From: an uncultured Lachnospiraceae bacterium | GTDB lineage: Bacteria > Bacillota > Clostridia > Lachnospirales > Lachnospiraceae | Length of the DNA: 28,792 nt | Assembly: GCA_910587895.1 (NCBI GenBank) | Contig: CAJUOE010000207.1 | Coordinates: 1-28,792, forward strand | Direction of reading: 5' to 3' | In this document: in pieces, positions 17,172-25,253 of the stretch | How positions within the stretch are numbered: position 1 is the first letter of the stretch | How the letters are laid out: every line of letters starts with the position of its first letter | Notes under the pieces: model-generated | Seen by the model: the letters and a program-made list of their open reading frames with translations, nothing else | What the model was told of the DNA's origin: nothing | The model's database searches: none | Translations under genes and position numbers: made by a program

Positions 17172-17563
17172 ACTAATTTTGCAAGAATTCCATTGACAAA
17201 AGATGACGAATCATCCGTGCCGTAGCTCTTTGCCAGTTCTACCGCCTCGTTAATCGCCACTCCTGCCGGAACATCCTCCTCAAATTTTATCTCGTACACG
17301 GCGAGCCGGATTAAGGTTAAATCCACCCTGCCCATACGGCTGGTCTTCCAGCCCTGCGCCACCTCATTGACCATCGCGTCAATCTCTGCAAGATGTTCTA
17401 AAATATCTTCGTATTTGCGCCTGATATACGCGGTATCTTTGTTCTCTTCCTGTCCCAGCTCTTCCAAAAATAACTGGCGCTGCTCCATAAGCTCGTCCTT
17501 CTCATAAAATTCTGTACGAAACAACAGCTTAAAAATCTGTTCCCTGATTTCCCTGCGGCTCAT
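17168..17563 (-). CDS. nusB: Transcription antitermination factor NusB
   Basis: A 131-residue all-helical protein that binds NusE (S10) and boxA RNA to support antitermination in rRNA operons. It starts MSRREIREQIFKLLFRTEFY and ends with the typical AINEAVELAKSYGTDDSSSFVNGILAKL. ATG 17563 follows AAGGAGG with a 4-base spacer. It is the first gene after a terminator and leads the xseA-xseB-ispA-dxs series. Confidence 0.96.
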   Translation of the reverse strand: MSRREIREQIFKLLFRTEFYEKDELMEQRQLFLEELGQEENKDTAYIRRKYEDILEHLAEIDAMVNEVAQGWKTSRMGRVDLTLIRLAVYEIKFEEDVPAGVAINEAVELAKSYGTDDSSSFVNGILAKLV

Positions 17564-17593
17564 GCTGCCTCCTTATTTCCATTGTATTTACTT

Positions 17594-17619
17594 AAAAAGG
17601 GTGTCCTAAAGACACCCTT
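17594..17619 (-). terminator. Rho-independent terminator after the Asp23-family gene
   Basis: AAGGGTGTC (17597-17605) pairs perfectly with GACACCCTT (17611-17619), loop of 5. On the minus strand the stem is followed directly by a run of five T. It lies between the Asp23-family gene and nusB and separates two transcription units. Confidence 0.85.
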
Positions 17620-17649
17620 ATTTGCTTTCGTCTTTACTTTTAAATGTTC

Positions 17650-18027
17650 CTATTTGCGCTTTTGTGTATTCACACCGGCAATGCGCACATTGATATTGCT
17701 CACTTCCAGCCCGGTCATGTTCTCAATGGCAGATTTCACTTTTTCCTGTACCTTTACCGATACCTCGGGAATTGCATAACCAAAACAAATATTCAATGCT
17801 ACGTCTACCTTAACCACAGTTCCCTGGACATCCACCTTGATTCCCTTGGATAAGTTCTTCATGCCCAGCTTGCTGACCAGTTCATTGGTGATATTGCCCG
17901 CCATGGAACTGACGCCTTCTACTTCTGTTGCGGCAAGCCCTGCGATGATGGCAACCACTTCGTCCGCAATCCGTACCTCTCCCAGATTATCATCTTTTAT
18001 CATATATGCTTTCCTGTCTTCTGCCAT
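17650..18027 (-). CDS. Asp23/Gls24-family envelope stress protein
   Basis: A 125-residue member of the Asp23/Gls24 (DUF322) family. Characteristic blocks are GEVRIADEVVAIIAGLAATEVEGVSSMAG and a C-terminal VKVQEKVKSAIENMTGLEVSNINVRIAGV. In Staphylococcus the founding member sits at the membrane and affects envelope stress; in Clostridia the gene is nearly always next to nusB, as here, but its job is not settled. ATG 18027 follows AGGAGG with a good spacer. It appears to be a single-gene transcript with its own promoter upstream and terminator downstream. Confidence 0.93.
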   Translation of the reverse strand: MAEDRKAYMIKDDNLGEVRIADEVVAIIAGLAATEVEGVSSMAGNITNELVSKLGMKNLSKGIKVDVQGTVVKVDVALNICFGYAIPEVSVKVQEKVKSAIENMTGLEVSNINVRIAGVNTQKRK

Positions 18028-18058
18028 GATTACGCCTCCTAAAATTATTCGTTCTATT

Positions 18059-18086
18059 ATTATAGCAGAATATCCATTTTTTGCAA
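18059..18086 (-). promoter_or_regulatory. Sigma-A-like promoter of the Asp23-family gene
   Basis: Minus strand: TTGCAA (18081-18086), 16-base spacer, TATAAT (18059-18064) with a TGC just before the -10. It starts right after the metA stop codon. Confidence 0.65.
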
Positions 18087-18098
18087 AGGTATTCTGAT

Positions 18099-19031
18099 TT
18101 ATTTCCCAACAATCTCCCCGGTATTGATATACTCATACGGCGTTGCCTGATATACGTAATAATTAAGCCAGTTGGAATAAAGCGTATTGGCATGGGCGCG
18201 CCACTGCAGATTGGGGCGGATATTACAGTCATCTGCCACATAATAATTCTTCGGCATCTGAATCGCAAGCCCTTTCTCCTTATCCCTCATATATTCCGTA
18301 TGTAAGGTAATCCGGTCATATTCCGGGTGTCCCATCACGAAAATCTTCTTCCCGGTATTGTCCATCAAAAGGAAAACGCCGGCCTCCTCGGACTCCGCCA
18401 GAATCGTAAGCTCCGGCACTTTCTCAATATCCTCCCTGCGAACCTCCGTATGCCTGGAATGCGGCGCAAGGAAATAATCGTCAAATCCCCGCACCAGGGG
18501 AACTTTGCGGTTGCTGACCTTATGCTCAAAGAGCCCGAACATCTTCTCATCCAGCTTATGCTTGGGAATCTTATAGTGGTAATAAAGCCCTGCCTGCGCG
18601 CCCCAGCAAAGATGCAGCGTAGAAGTCACATTTGTCTTCGTCCACGCGCAGATGCGCTTGAATTCTTCCCAGTAATCCACATCCTCATATTCCATCTGCT
18701 CCACCGGGGCTCCGGTAATGATAAACCCGTCAAATTTACGGTTCTTAACCTCATCAAACGTATTGTAAAATTTATTCAGGTGGCTGCTGCTGGTATTGCG
18801 CGATTCATGGCTGCTCACCACCACGAAGGTCACGTCCACCTGCAGGGGCGTATTGGACAGCTCACGCAAAATCTGAAGCTCCGTATCTTCTTTCAAAGGC
18901 ATCAGGTTCAGGATTCCCACCTCAATCGGACGGATGTCCTGATGCATTGCCCGGTTCTCATCCATTGTAAATACATTCTCCCGCTCCAGTTTTTCCCTCG
19001 CCGGTAATCCGCTTTGCACTTTGATTGGCAT
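18099..19031 (-). CDS. metA: Homoserine O-acyltransferase (predicted O-acetyltransferase)
   Basis: This enzyme activates homoserine for methionine synthesis by acylating its hydroxyl group. The 310-residue protein has catalytic Cys142 (HLCWGAQAG), His235 and Glu237 (FVMGHPEYD). Residue 111 is Glu, in ITGAPVEQMEYEDV. Published work on Bacillus cereus and other MetA proteins links Glu at this position to acetyl-CoA use and Gly, as in Escherichia coli, to succinyl-CoA. So acetyl-homoserine is the expected product despite the family name. ATG 19031 follows AAGGA. The gene lies 47 bases after ligA. I see no SAM riboswitch or T-box in the short gap, so control, if any, must lie further upstream. 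Confidence 0.95.
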   Translation of the reverse strand: MPIKVQSGLPAREKLERENVFTMDENRAMHQDIRPIEVGILNLMPLKEDTELQILRELSNTPLQVDVTFVVVSSHESRNTSSSHLNKFYNTFDEVKNRKFDGFIITGAPVEQMEYEDVDYWEEFKRICAWTKTNVTSTLHLCWGAQAGLYYHYKIPKHKLDEKMFGLFEHKVSNRKVPLVRGFDDYFLAPHSRHTEVRREDIEKVPELTILAESEEAGVFLLMDNTGKKIFVMGHPEYDRITLHTEYMRDKEKGLAIQMPKNYYVADDCNIRPNLQWRAHANTLYSNWLNYYVYQATPYEYINTGEIVGK

Positions 19032-19078
19032 AAGTCATTCCTTCTTTCTTCTACAATCTGTTTTTATTCACTATAACC

Positions 19079-21079
19079 TTATTTGAGCATTTCAAGCAGC
19101 TCTTCCTCGGAAATCACCCGGATCCCAAGTTCCTGCGCCTTAACAAGCTTGCTTCCTGCGCTCTCTCCCGCCAGGAGCATCGACGTTTTCTTCGAGACCG
19201 AGCCGGACACTTTACCGCCCTGTGCCTCAATCATTGATGCCGCTTCCTTTCGTCCCAGCGTTGGAAGGGTGCCGGTAATTACAAACGTCATATTTTCAAA
19301 CTTATTGCCCACAGGCTGCTCCTTTGACTGCATGTTGACGCCATATGCTTTCATGCGCTCTATGATCCTGCGGTTCTCCTCTTTGGCAAAGAAATCCAGG
19401 ATGCAGCCTGCGCTGACCTCTCCGATATCGTTGACGCTCTGCAAGGATTCACTGTCCGCCTGCATCAGGGCGTCGATGGACTGAAATTGCCTCAGAATCG
19501 TCCTGGCGGCTGCTTTTCCAACATTGGGAATCCCGAACCCCGTAAGAAGACGGCTGGCATCATTTTCTTTGGACTTCTCAATCGCGTCAAGCAATTTATC
19601 GGTATTTTTCTCTTTTCCAATAATGCCCTGCTCAATAAGCTCTTCCCTGTGTTCTTGCAGCGTATAGATATCCGCCACATTTTTGAGATACCCCAGCCGC
19701 ACCAGCTCTTCGACATAAACAGTTCCGAACCCTTTGATATCCATGGCGTCACGCCCCACAAAATTGATAATATGACGCTCTAACTGTGCCGGACAATTGG
19801 GGGACGTACACCGGATATCCGCCGTGTCCTTCTCCCTCTGGGTCTTTGCGCCGCATACCGGGCAAAACTCCGGCAGATGATAGGGCTCTGCGCCCTGCGG
19901 GCGTTTCTCTTTCAATACCCTGCGTACTTTGGGAATGATTTCGCCTGATTTATAGACCTGGATCCGGTCGCCGATGCGAATGTCCAGCTCATCAATAAAA
20001 TCCTGGTTGTGAAGCGTAGCCCGGGACACGCTCGTCCCACACAGGCGCACGGGCTCAAAGATGGCTGTCGGCGTAATCCTTCCCGTCCGCCCTACGGATA
20101 ATTCAATGTCTAAAAGCGTCGTTTCCTTTTCCTCCGGCGGATATTTGTATGCAACTGCCCAGCGCGGCACTTTGGAGGTTGCACCGAGTTTTTCCCTGTC
20201 GGCAAAAGAATTCAGTTTTACGACCGCGCCATCGATATCGTATCCGAGCGTTCCGCGGTTGTCGCCGATATCACAGATGGCGTCCCAGACTTCCTCTTTC
20301 GTCCGGCAGACGCGGTAGCCCTCAATGACTGGAATTTTATTCTTTTTCAGGTACTCATATCCCTGTGTGTGGGTGGAAAGCTCCATCCCCCGCATCTGCT
20401 GGATATTAAACACAAACATGGAAAGCCCGCGCTCCTTCGTAACCTTGCTGTCCAGCTGGCGCAAAGTCCCGGCTGCGCAATTTCTTGGATTGGCAAACAG
20501 TTTCTTCCCGTTTAATTCCTGCACCTCATTCACGCGCGCAAAATCTTCGTTTTTCATATAGACTTCCCCGCGGATTTCCAGGTAATCCACAGGCTCTTTC
20601 AGTTTCTTCTTCACATCCGGAATCACCCTGGCATTGGCTGTCACGTCTTCGCCAAACGTAATCCCGTCCCCACGCGTCAAAGCCAGCGCCAGCTCGCCCT
20701 GTTCATAGCGAAGCGCCATCGACAGCCCGTCAATCTTTTTTTCCACTACAAATTCCGGCTCGTCCAGCTGCTGTATCATCTCCTCCACAAAGTCTTCCAC
20801 TTCCTCCCTGGAAAACACGTCCTGAAGGCTCAACATAGGAACATTGTGGCGCACCAGCACCCCGGCCTCGCGTTTTGCCGTGCCTCCGACTTTCTGCGTC
20901 GGAGAGTCTTCAGACACAAGCTCCGGATATTCCTGTTCCAGTTTCTTTAACTCCTGCATCTTCTTATCATATTCATAATCGCTGATTTCGGGGTTGTCCT
21001 GATTATAGTAACGCTCAATATGGTATTCCAGCTCCTGTTTCAGCTCTTTGATTCTTGCCTCTGCCTGATTTCTATCCAT
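19079..21079 (-). CDS. ligA: NAD-dependent DNA ligase LigA
   Basis: Seals nicks in DNA during replication and repair using NAD. The 666-residue protein has the full domain order: Ia domain, adenylation domain with catalytic Lys115 in EKKIDGLSM, OB fold, a four-Cys zinc finger (CPVCG with CTSPNC), helix-hairpin-helix repeats (about 480-580) and a C-terminal BRCT domain (about 590-666). Its ATG is 42 bases after the upstream pseudouridine synthase gene and metA follows 47 bases later, which suggests one operon. Confidence 0.97.
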   Translation of the reverse strand: MDRNQAEARIKELKQELEYHIERYYNQDNPEISDYEYDKKMQELKKLEQEYPELVSEDSPTQKVGGTAKREAGVLVRHNVPMLSLQDVFSREEVEDFVEEMIQQLDEPEFVVEKKIDGLSMALRYEQGELALALTRGDGITFGEDVTANARVIPDVKKKLKEPVDYLEIRGEVYMKNEDFARVNEVQELNGKKLFANPRNCAAGTLRQLDSKVTKERGLSMFVFNIQQMRGMELSTHTQGYEYLKKNKIPVIEGYRVCRTKEEVWDAICDIGDNRGTLGYDIDGAVVKLNSFADREKLGATSKVPRWAVAYKYPPEEKETTLLDIELSVGRTGRITPTAIFEPVRLCGTSVSRATLHNQDFIDELDIRIGDRIQVYKSGEIIPKVRRVLKEKRPQGAEPYHLPEFCPVCGAKTQREKDTADIRCTSPNCPAQLERHIINFVGRDAMDIKGFGTVYVEELVRLGYLKNVADIYTLQEHREELIEQGIIGKEKNTDKLLDAIEKSKENDASRLLTGFGIPNVGKAAARTILRQFQSIDALMQADSESLQSVNDIGEVSAGCILDFFAKEENRRIIERMKAYGVNMQSKEQPVGNKFENMTFVITGTLPTLGRKEAASMIEAQGGKVSGSVSKKTSMLLAGESAGSKLVKAQELGIRVISEEELLEMLK

Positions 21080-21121
21080 GACCTGCCCTTTCTCGTCTTT
21101 ACCTTTTCCCGTCTTTAGCCG

Positions 21122-21865
21122 CTACTGCCACTTCGGGTACACCGTCTCACTGGAAGAATCCTTGATCTGCTTTTGTAGCTCCTGCCATTCTTCCTCCGTC
21201 ACTTTGCGGTACTCGCCTATCTTCAAATCGCCAAGTTTGATATTCATGATACGCACACGTTTCAAATCTACGACATGATAGCCGAATGTTTCACACATCC
21301 TGCGGATCTGGCGGTTCATGCCCTGTGTCAGGATGATGCGGAAAGTCCTTTTCCCAACCTTTTCCACCTGACACGGCCTTGTTGTCGCCTCCAAATCTTT
21401 CAGGTATACGCCATCTGCCATTGCCTTTATAAACTTCTCTGTTACCTCACGGTTTACCTTCACAATATATTCTTTCTCGTGGTAATTCCCGCTGCGCATT
21501 ATTTTGTTGACCAGATCACCCTGATTCGTCATCAAAAGCAGCCCATGCGATCTCTTATCCAGGCGGCCAATCGGATAAATGCGCCGGGGATATTTGATAT
21601 AATCCACAATATTATCTTTTTCCCGTTTCTCCGCTGTACACACAATTCCCTCCGGCTTGTTGACGACAAGAAGAATCGCCTCATCCTCTTTTGATATGAC
21701 TTTCCTGCCGTACATCACAACGTCCCCGGGAAATACCCTGTCTCCCATCGCCGCCTCTCTGCCGTTGATCGTCACGTGTCCTTCCTCAATCTTACGGTCT
21801 GCCTCACGCCTCGAGCAGACGCCCGCCTGGCTGAGGTATTTGTTGATTCTCACTGATTCTTCCAT
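21122..21865 (-). CDS. rluF: RluF-like 23S rRNA pseudouridine synthase
   Basis: A 247-residue RsuA/RluB/RluF-family enzyme. The S4 domain (residues 5-50) reads VRINKYLSQAGVCSRREADR. The catalytic Asp is D103 in GRLDKRSHGLLLMTNQGD. The stretches HEKEYIVKVNR and LTQGMNRQIRRMCETFGYHVVDLKRVRIMNI resemble RluF, which modifies U2604 of 23S rRNA, more than RluB or RsuA. Assigning the exact target is an inference. The gene lies 36 bases after the small upstream gene and 42 bases before ligA. Confidence 0.88.
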   Translation of the reverse strand: MEESVRINKYLSQAGVCSRREADRKIEEGHVTINGREAAMGDRVFPGDVVMYGRKVISKEDEAILLVVNKPEGIVCTAEKREKDNIVDYIKYPRRIYPIGRLDKRSHGLLLMTNQGDLVNKIMRSGNYHEKEYIVKVNREVTEKFIKAMADGVYLKDLEATTRPCQVEKVGKRTFRIILTQGMNRQIRRMCETFGYHVVDLKRVRIMNIKLGDLKIGEYRKVTEEEWQELQKQIKDSSSETVYPKWQ

Positions 21866-21901
21866 CGTTTTCCCCCACTTTACAAAGTACGGTTTCCCAT
21901 T

Positions 21902-22333
21902 CTACAGGAACCGTTTCAAACGCTCAATATTTTCTTCCTCAAAATCCATCAGTTCTTCCGAAAGTTCATTTGCAAAGCTGCCGCTTTTCTTGTTATTATG
22001 CTTTGCTTTCATGAGTTCCGTGATGCCTCTGGTATTTCCCTGGATCATCATATCCGCCACATGATTTGTACTGATATTTAAGAGCGTATTCGCCTGAATC
22101 GCTCCCCACAGCATCGCCTTTTGCACACCGGAATCCCGCGACATCATTCCGTGTTCCCACAACCCGGCCTCCGCCCTCCGCTCAAAATCACGAAAACGGT
22201 TCCGTTCCGCCGTCAGCTCATATGCCAGCTCCTGATTGTAAATCTTCCCCATCAGCGCGTCTATGGCATTCACTGCCATGGATGCATTTTTTCTGGTTTC
22301 CTTTAACACATTGATTTCCTCATAATTGCGCAT
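21902..22333 (-). CDS. Conserved small helical protein, function unknown
   Basis: A 143-residue soluble, highly charged, mostly helical protein that I do not recognise by function. It starts MRNYEEINVLKETRKNASMAVNAIDALM and ends in an acidic helix with EELMDFEEENIERLKRFL. There is no signal peptide or membrane segment. ATG 22333 has a strong CAGGAGG with a 5-base spacer; an ATG 13 codons upstream lacks one. It is the first gene of a likely operon with the pseudouridine synthase, ligA and metA. Similar proteins occur, from memory, in other Lachnospiraceae; the many amphipathic helices suggest a protein-protein or coiled-coil role. Confidence 0.75.
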   Translation of the reverse strand: MRNYEEINVLKETRKNASMAVNAIDALMGKIYNQELAYELTAERNRFRDFERRAEAGLWEHGMMSRDSGVQKAMLWGAIQANTLLNISTNHVADMMIQGNTRGITELMKAKHNNKKSGSFANELSEELMDFEEENIERLKRFL

Positions 22334-22392
22334 AAGTTCCTCCTGAATAATTTTATTATTAGGTTGAAACATTTTGCGCCTTTTTATGCGGA

Positions 22393-22424
22393 AAAAAGGA
22401 ACTGCCTATGCAGGCAATTCCTTT
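22393..22424 (-). terminator. Rho-independent terminator after the SH3-domain gene
   Basis: AAAGGAACTGCC (22395-22406) pairs with GGCAATTCCTTT (22413-22424) with one G-T position. On the minus strand the stem runs straight into a T-rich stretch. It ends the tRNA/SH3-protein unit. Confidence 0.85.
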
Positions 22425-22442
22425 CTCTCATTGTCATAGACA

Positions 22443-23633
22443 TTAGTTGCTCAACAATAAATCTGTTCTGATATATCCTGTATTACCATTCCATTCTACT
22501 TTCGTCCAGCCCTCTGCGTAACTCAAGATTACCTTGATGCTGTCACCAACTGCGGTGGTTCCTACAAGCTCTGAAGTCTCATCCATAGATTTGCGCACAT
22601 TGTAGCCATCGTTTGCCGTCAGCACCGTTCCTTCTGGCACGTAATTCACGCCCGTACTGCCATCATCCTGTGAACCATCGTCTGCCTGCTGTCCATCGTC
22701 CGCCTGCCCGTCGTCTGCCTGCTGGCTGTCATCCGTCTGTTGTCCGTCGTCTGCCTGTCCGTCATCCGTATTCTCTTCCGGCTGCTCCTCTGGCTGTTGC
22801 GGCTCTTCCTCGGGCTGCTGTTCCTCTTGATTATTTTCCGGCGGGGTATAATTATCTTTCCAGTTCGCAATGGCTTCCGCCACTTCATTCAGTTTCTTCT
22901 GCAAATCTTCATTTGCAGCCACCTTTGCATCATACTCTCTCTGCACTTCCTGCTGGAGCTTTTTCACCGCATCGCTGTTTTCAAATGTTTCCATCAGCGT
23001 GAGAATGTTTTTCTTCGTCTTCTGCTCCTGCAGCTCACGGTTGAAAGAGCTGTAACGGTTATTGATATACAAATTGCCCTTCTTATCTGTCTGGACATAG
23101 AAAACGTTCATTCCCGGAAGCGTATCGGCCATTCCTGCAAATTTCATATCATATACAACGGAGACGATATAAGCTCCTTCTTTTGCTCCGTCCGTCACGG
23201 TACAGGAAACAGCGCCATAGCTCTCTACATGCTCGTTCATCATCTTGATATAGTCTTTCTCCATATCGGAAAGCTTTTTGGCAATGCCGGAAAGTTTCTC
23301 CAGGTCTCCTGCTGCATAGGAGTTATAATAGGTAGATATCAATTCCGTAATCTCCGGATGCTCGTCCACCTTTTCACTGGAACTGTCTGCCTCTGAATTA
23401 TCTGTATTAGCAGCATCCTCAGATGCATCTTTGTTCTGGTCTTCCGTCTGCGTAACGGCTTTGTCATCCTTCGCGTTCTCTCCGCCCGATTTACACGACG
23501 TCGTAAGCGCCAATGCAGCAACCAGGGCTACCATCAACACTCCCCCGGACAGATACCTTACATTGTTCTTGCAAAATGTTACAATCTTGTCTATGCTGAA
23601 TCCATTTTCAGGTCTTTTATCCAAATTCGCCAT
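22443..23633 (-). CDS. Membrane-anchored SH3-domain surface protein
   Basis: A 396-residue envelope protein. After 24 residues there is one membrane segment (about 25-46) ending TTSC; Cys47 could be lipidated, but the lipobox is poor because no Leu stands at -3. A folded domain of the NTF2-like kind (about 90-205: EITELISTYYNSYAAGDLEKL) follows, then a helical stretch (205-260), a low-complexity acidic linker of Pro-Glu-Gln and repeated Asp-Asp-Gly-Gln/Ala units (265-325), and a C-terminal bacterial SH3 domain (about 332-394, GYNVRKSMDETSELVG and YAEGWTKVEWNGNTGYI). SH3b domains usually bind peptidoglycan. ATG 23633 follows AAGGAGAGAAA. It lies directly downstream of a tRNA gene, with no terminator seen between them. 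Confidence 0.85.
   Translation of the reverse strand: MANLDKRPENGFSIDKIVTFCKNNVRYLSGGVLMVALVAALALTTSCKSGGENAKDDKAVTQTEDQNKDASEDAANTDNSEADSSSEKVDEHPEITELISTYYNSYAAGDLEKLSGIAKKLSDMEKDYIKMMNEHVESYGAVSCTVTDGAKEGAYIVSVVYDMKFAGMADTLPGMNVFYVQTDKKGNLYINNRYSSFNRELQEQKTKKNILTLMETFENSDAVKKLQQEVQREYDAKVAANEDLQKKLNEVAEAIANWKDNYTPPENNQEEQQPEEEPQQPEEQPEENTDDGQADDGQQTDDSQQADDGQADDGQQADDGSQDDGSTGVNYVPEGTVLTANDGYNVRKSMDETSELVGTTAVGDSIKVILSYAEGWTKVEWNGNTGYIRTDLLLSN
22688..22780. repeat. Short tandem repeat coding Asp-Asp-Gly-Gln/Ala
   Basis: Within the SH3-domain gene the codons for DDGQ, ADDGQ and DDSQQ repeat several times with near-identical DNA. Such arrays can gain or lose units by slippage, changing linker length without breaking the frame when whole units move. 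Confidence 0.7.
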
Positions 23634-23737
23634 TTTCTCTCCTTATCTAATGATACGCCTCCACCCGGAAACGCTATCTCTATGTATGACAGGTTCTGCC
23701 AGCTTTCCGGCAGAATCATTAATTTCTATAGTTTCAA

Positions 23738-23809
23738 TACACCCAGAGGGAATCGAACCCCCAGCCCCAGAACCGGAATCTGGTGTTTTATCCGTTAAAC
23801 TATGGGTGC
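23738..23809 (-). tRNA. tRNA-Arg, anticodon CCG
   Basis: A complete cloverleaf on the minus strand. The acceptor stem GCACCCA pairs with TGGGTGT (with a G-T closing pair). The D arm is GTTT/AAAC, the anticodon arm CCAGA-TTCCGGT-TCTGG with anticodon CCG, and the T arm is around GGTTCGATTCC. CCA is not encoded. It reads CGG codons for arginine. A strong promoter lies upstream at 23835-23863. Confidence 0.93.
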
Positions 23810-23834
23810 CTTTCCTATTAATACGAACTAAGCT

Positions 23835-23863
23835 ATTATAGCACACTTTTTTTTAAAAATCAA
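23835..23863 (-). promoter_or_regulatory. Sigma-A-like promoter of tRNA-Arg
   Basis: Minus strand: TTGATT (23858-23863), 17-base spacer, TATAAT (23835-23840). It overlaps the last codons of aroK and sits 26 bases before the tRNA. It may also drive the SH3-protein gene downstream. Confidence 0.75.
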
Positions 23864-24386
23864 AAGAAATTTTGTCAAATAATAATTTTTCTTTTATTTC
23901 CTGTGCAATCTCCTGCGGAGCACGGCCATCGGTTGCGACCACTACCTCTCCCGCCGCCTGATAATACGGCATTCTCTTTGCCATCAGTTCCCGAATATAC
24001 GTTACATTCATATTTCCATTTAAGACCGGACGTCCATTGTCATCCTGCACCCGCGCAAACACAGTCTCCGGCTCCGCCGTTAAGAGCACTACCGCCCCAT
24101 ATTCCTGCATCAGCCTGACATTTTCCTGCCGCAGAGCCATTCCGCCGCCACAGGAAATAATTTTATGCGTCTCCTCTTCAAACTCCCGCAAAAGCCCGGT
24201 TTCCATCTCCCGAAACGCCTGCTCTCCCTGCTTTTCAAATATCTCAGCGATGCTCCTGTTCTGCTGCCGGACAATCCAGGCGTCCGTATCCACTTCTTCA
24301 TATCCGAGTAATTTGGCCAGTTCCCGGGAAACCGTCGTCTTCCCCGTCCCCATGAATCCAATCAAAAATATATTGCTTTTTCCCAT
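23853..24386 (-). CDS. aroK: Shikimate kinase
   Basis: Phosphorylates shikimate in aromatic amino acid synthesis. The 177-residue protein has the P-loop GFMGTGKT (10-17), DTDAWI (Asp33, Asp35) binding Mg and shikimate, the conserved Arg in FREME (Arg59), the glycine block CGGGMA (79-84) and the lid region DNGRPVL. Its ATG comes 3 bases after the aroD stop, so the two are almost certainly co-transcribed. Confidence 0.95.
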   Translation of the reverse strand: MGKSNIFLIGFMGTGKTTVSRELAKLLGYEEVDTDAWIVRQQNRSIAEIFEKQGEQAFREMETGLLREFEEETHKIISCGGGMALRQENVRLMQEYGAVVLLTAEPETVFARVQDDNGRPVLNGNMNVTYIRELMAKRMPYYQAAGEVVVATDGRAPQEIAQEIKEKLLFDKISFDF

Positions 24387-24389
24387 CTG

Positions 24390-25142
24390 TCAATCCATGC
24401 TTTCTGATAATTTATCCAACATCCACATCACGTCTTTTACCGGCATCTGTCCCGGAGCCGAGACTTTCCCGTCGCTGGCAAATGTCATGCAGGAACCGAA
24501 TGCCTGTCCGCTGATCCTGGAAACCGCTCCGAGCCCGCCCATCGCCATCGTCACCAAGGGATACTGCGGATATTCTTCCTTCATCTGAGCCGTTACCTCC
24601 AGAAGCCGTACGACATCCAAAGGGCTGTGGGGCATGACTGCAAGCTTTCCGATGTCTGCGCCCGCCCATCGTATCTCCACAAAATCCTGTTTCATCTGCT
24701 CCATTTCCGGCGTATGGGAAAAATAATGCTGGGAGCCAATCACACATTGTCCCAGGCCATGCAATATATGCATCACAGATGGAGCATCCGTAAGCCGGCA
24801 GGCTTCCACATCCAGCAGATCTGCATATCCGCTCTGCGCCGTCCGCTCCAGAAGTTCCAGATACATATCCTCAGAAATATCCAGCTCTCCTCCCTGCGGC
24901 TTGCTGCGAAACGTACACAGTAAAATAACGTCGCCACAGATTTCCTGCAGGTTACAAAGCACCTGTCTCGTCTGCTCCCACTGGGAAATATCCGCAAACC
25001 AGTCCATGCGCCATTCCAGCACCTCAGTTCCCAGGCTTACCGCTGATTTTGCCGCTTTATAGATTTCCTCTTCCTTACGCTCTACCACCGGGACACAAAC
25101 CAGAGGCCTTCCTGTCCCAAACGTCTGTTGTTTGATTTGCAT
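24390..25142 (-). CDS. aroD: 3-dehydroquinate dehydratase, type I
   Basis: Third step of the shikimate pathway, by the type I Schiff-base mechanism. In the 250-residue TIM barrel one sees VLEWRMDWF (the EWRxD motif), LCTFRSKPQGGE, the catalytic His in GSQHYFSHTP, the Schiff-base Lys in GADIGKLAVMP, and MAMGGLGAVSRISG. ATG 25142 follows AGGAAGTAGGA and a sigma-A promoter; a longer reading to 25202 would include the promoter and is rejected. It forms a two-gene unit with aroK. Confidence 0.95.
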   Translation of the reverse strand: MQIKQQTFGTGRPLVCVPVVERKEEEIYKAAKSAVSLGTEVLEWRMDWFADISQWEQTRQVLCNLQEICGDVILLCTFRSKPQGGELDISEDMYLELLERTAQSGYADLLDVEACRLTDAPSVMHILHGLGQCVIGSQHYFSHTPEMEQMKQDFVEIRWAGADIGKLAVMPHSPLDVVRLLEVTAQMKEEYPQYPLVTMAMGGLGAVSRISGQAFGSCMTFASDGKVSAPGQMPVKDVMWMLDKLSESMD

Positions 25143-25166
25143 GTTCCTACTTCCTGTATTCCTTAT

Positions 25167-25217
25167 CAAATATATTCCTATTATAACAGATCCCCCTGCC
25201 ATTTCAAGCAGGAGAAT
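25167..25217 (-). promoter_or_regulatory. aroD promoter inside a repeated 51-base module
   Basis: Minus strand: TTGAAA (25202-25207), 16-base spacer, TATAAT (25180-25185). CCTGC (25195-25199) and GCAGG (25208-25212) form a small hairpin with the -35 hexamer in its loop. The whole stretch is closely similar to 26640-26690. Confidence 0.75.
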
Positions 25218-25253
25218 GAATTTTGCCGTTAAGCATCCTATGTATGAACATCC

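Noticed and set aside
18099..19078. SAM riboswitch or T-box controlling metA
   Set aside because: The gap to ligA is only 47 bases and has no such structure.
22613..23396. Long antisense frames within the SH3-domain gene
   Set aside because: They arise from the low-complexity Asp/Gly/Gln/Glu linker read backwards (Leu- and Arg-rich); there is no sign of a real gene.
23643..23846. 67-codon minus-strand frame over the tRNA
   Set aside because: It lies across the tRNA-Arg gene and its promoter; the cloverleaf explains the sequence and no protein features are seen.
25195..25212. CCTGC/GCAGG hairpin as a terminator
   Set aside because: The stem is only five pairs without a T run, and it encloses the -35 hexamer of a good promoter, so a regulatory role is more likely than termination.
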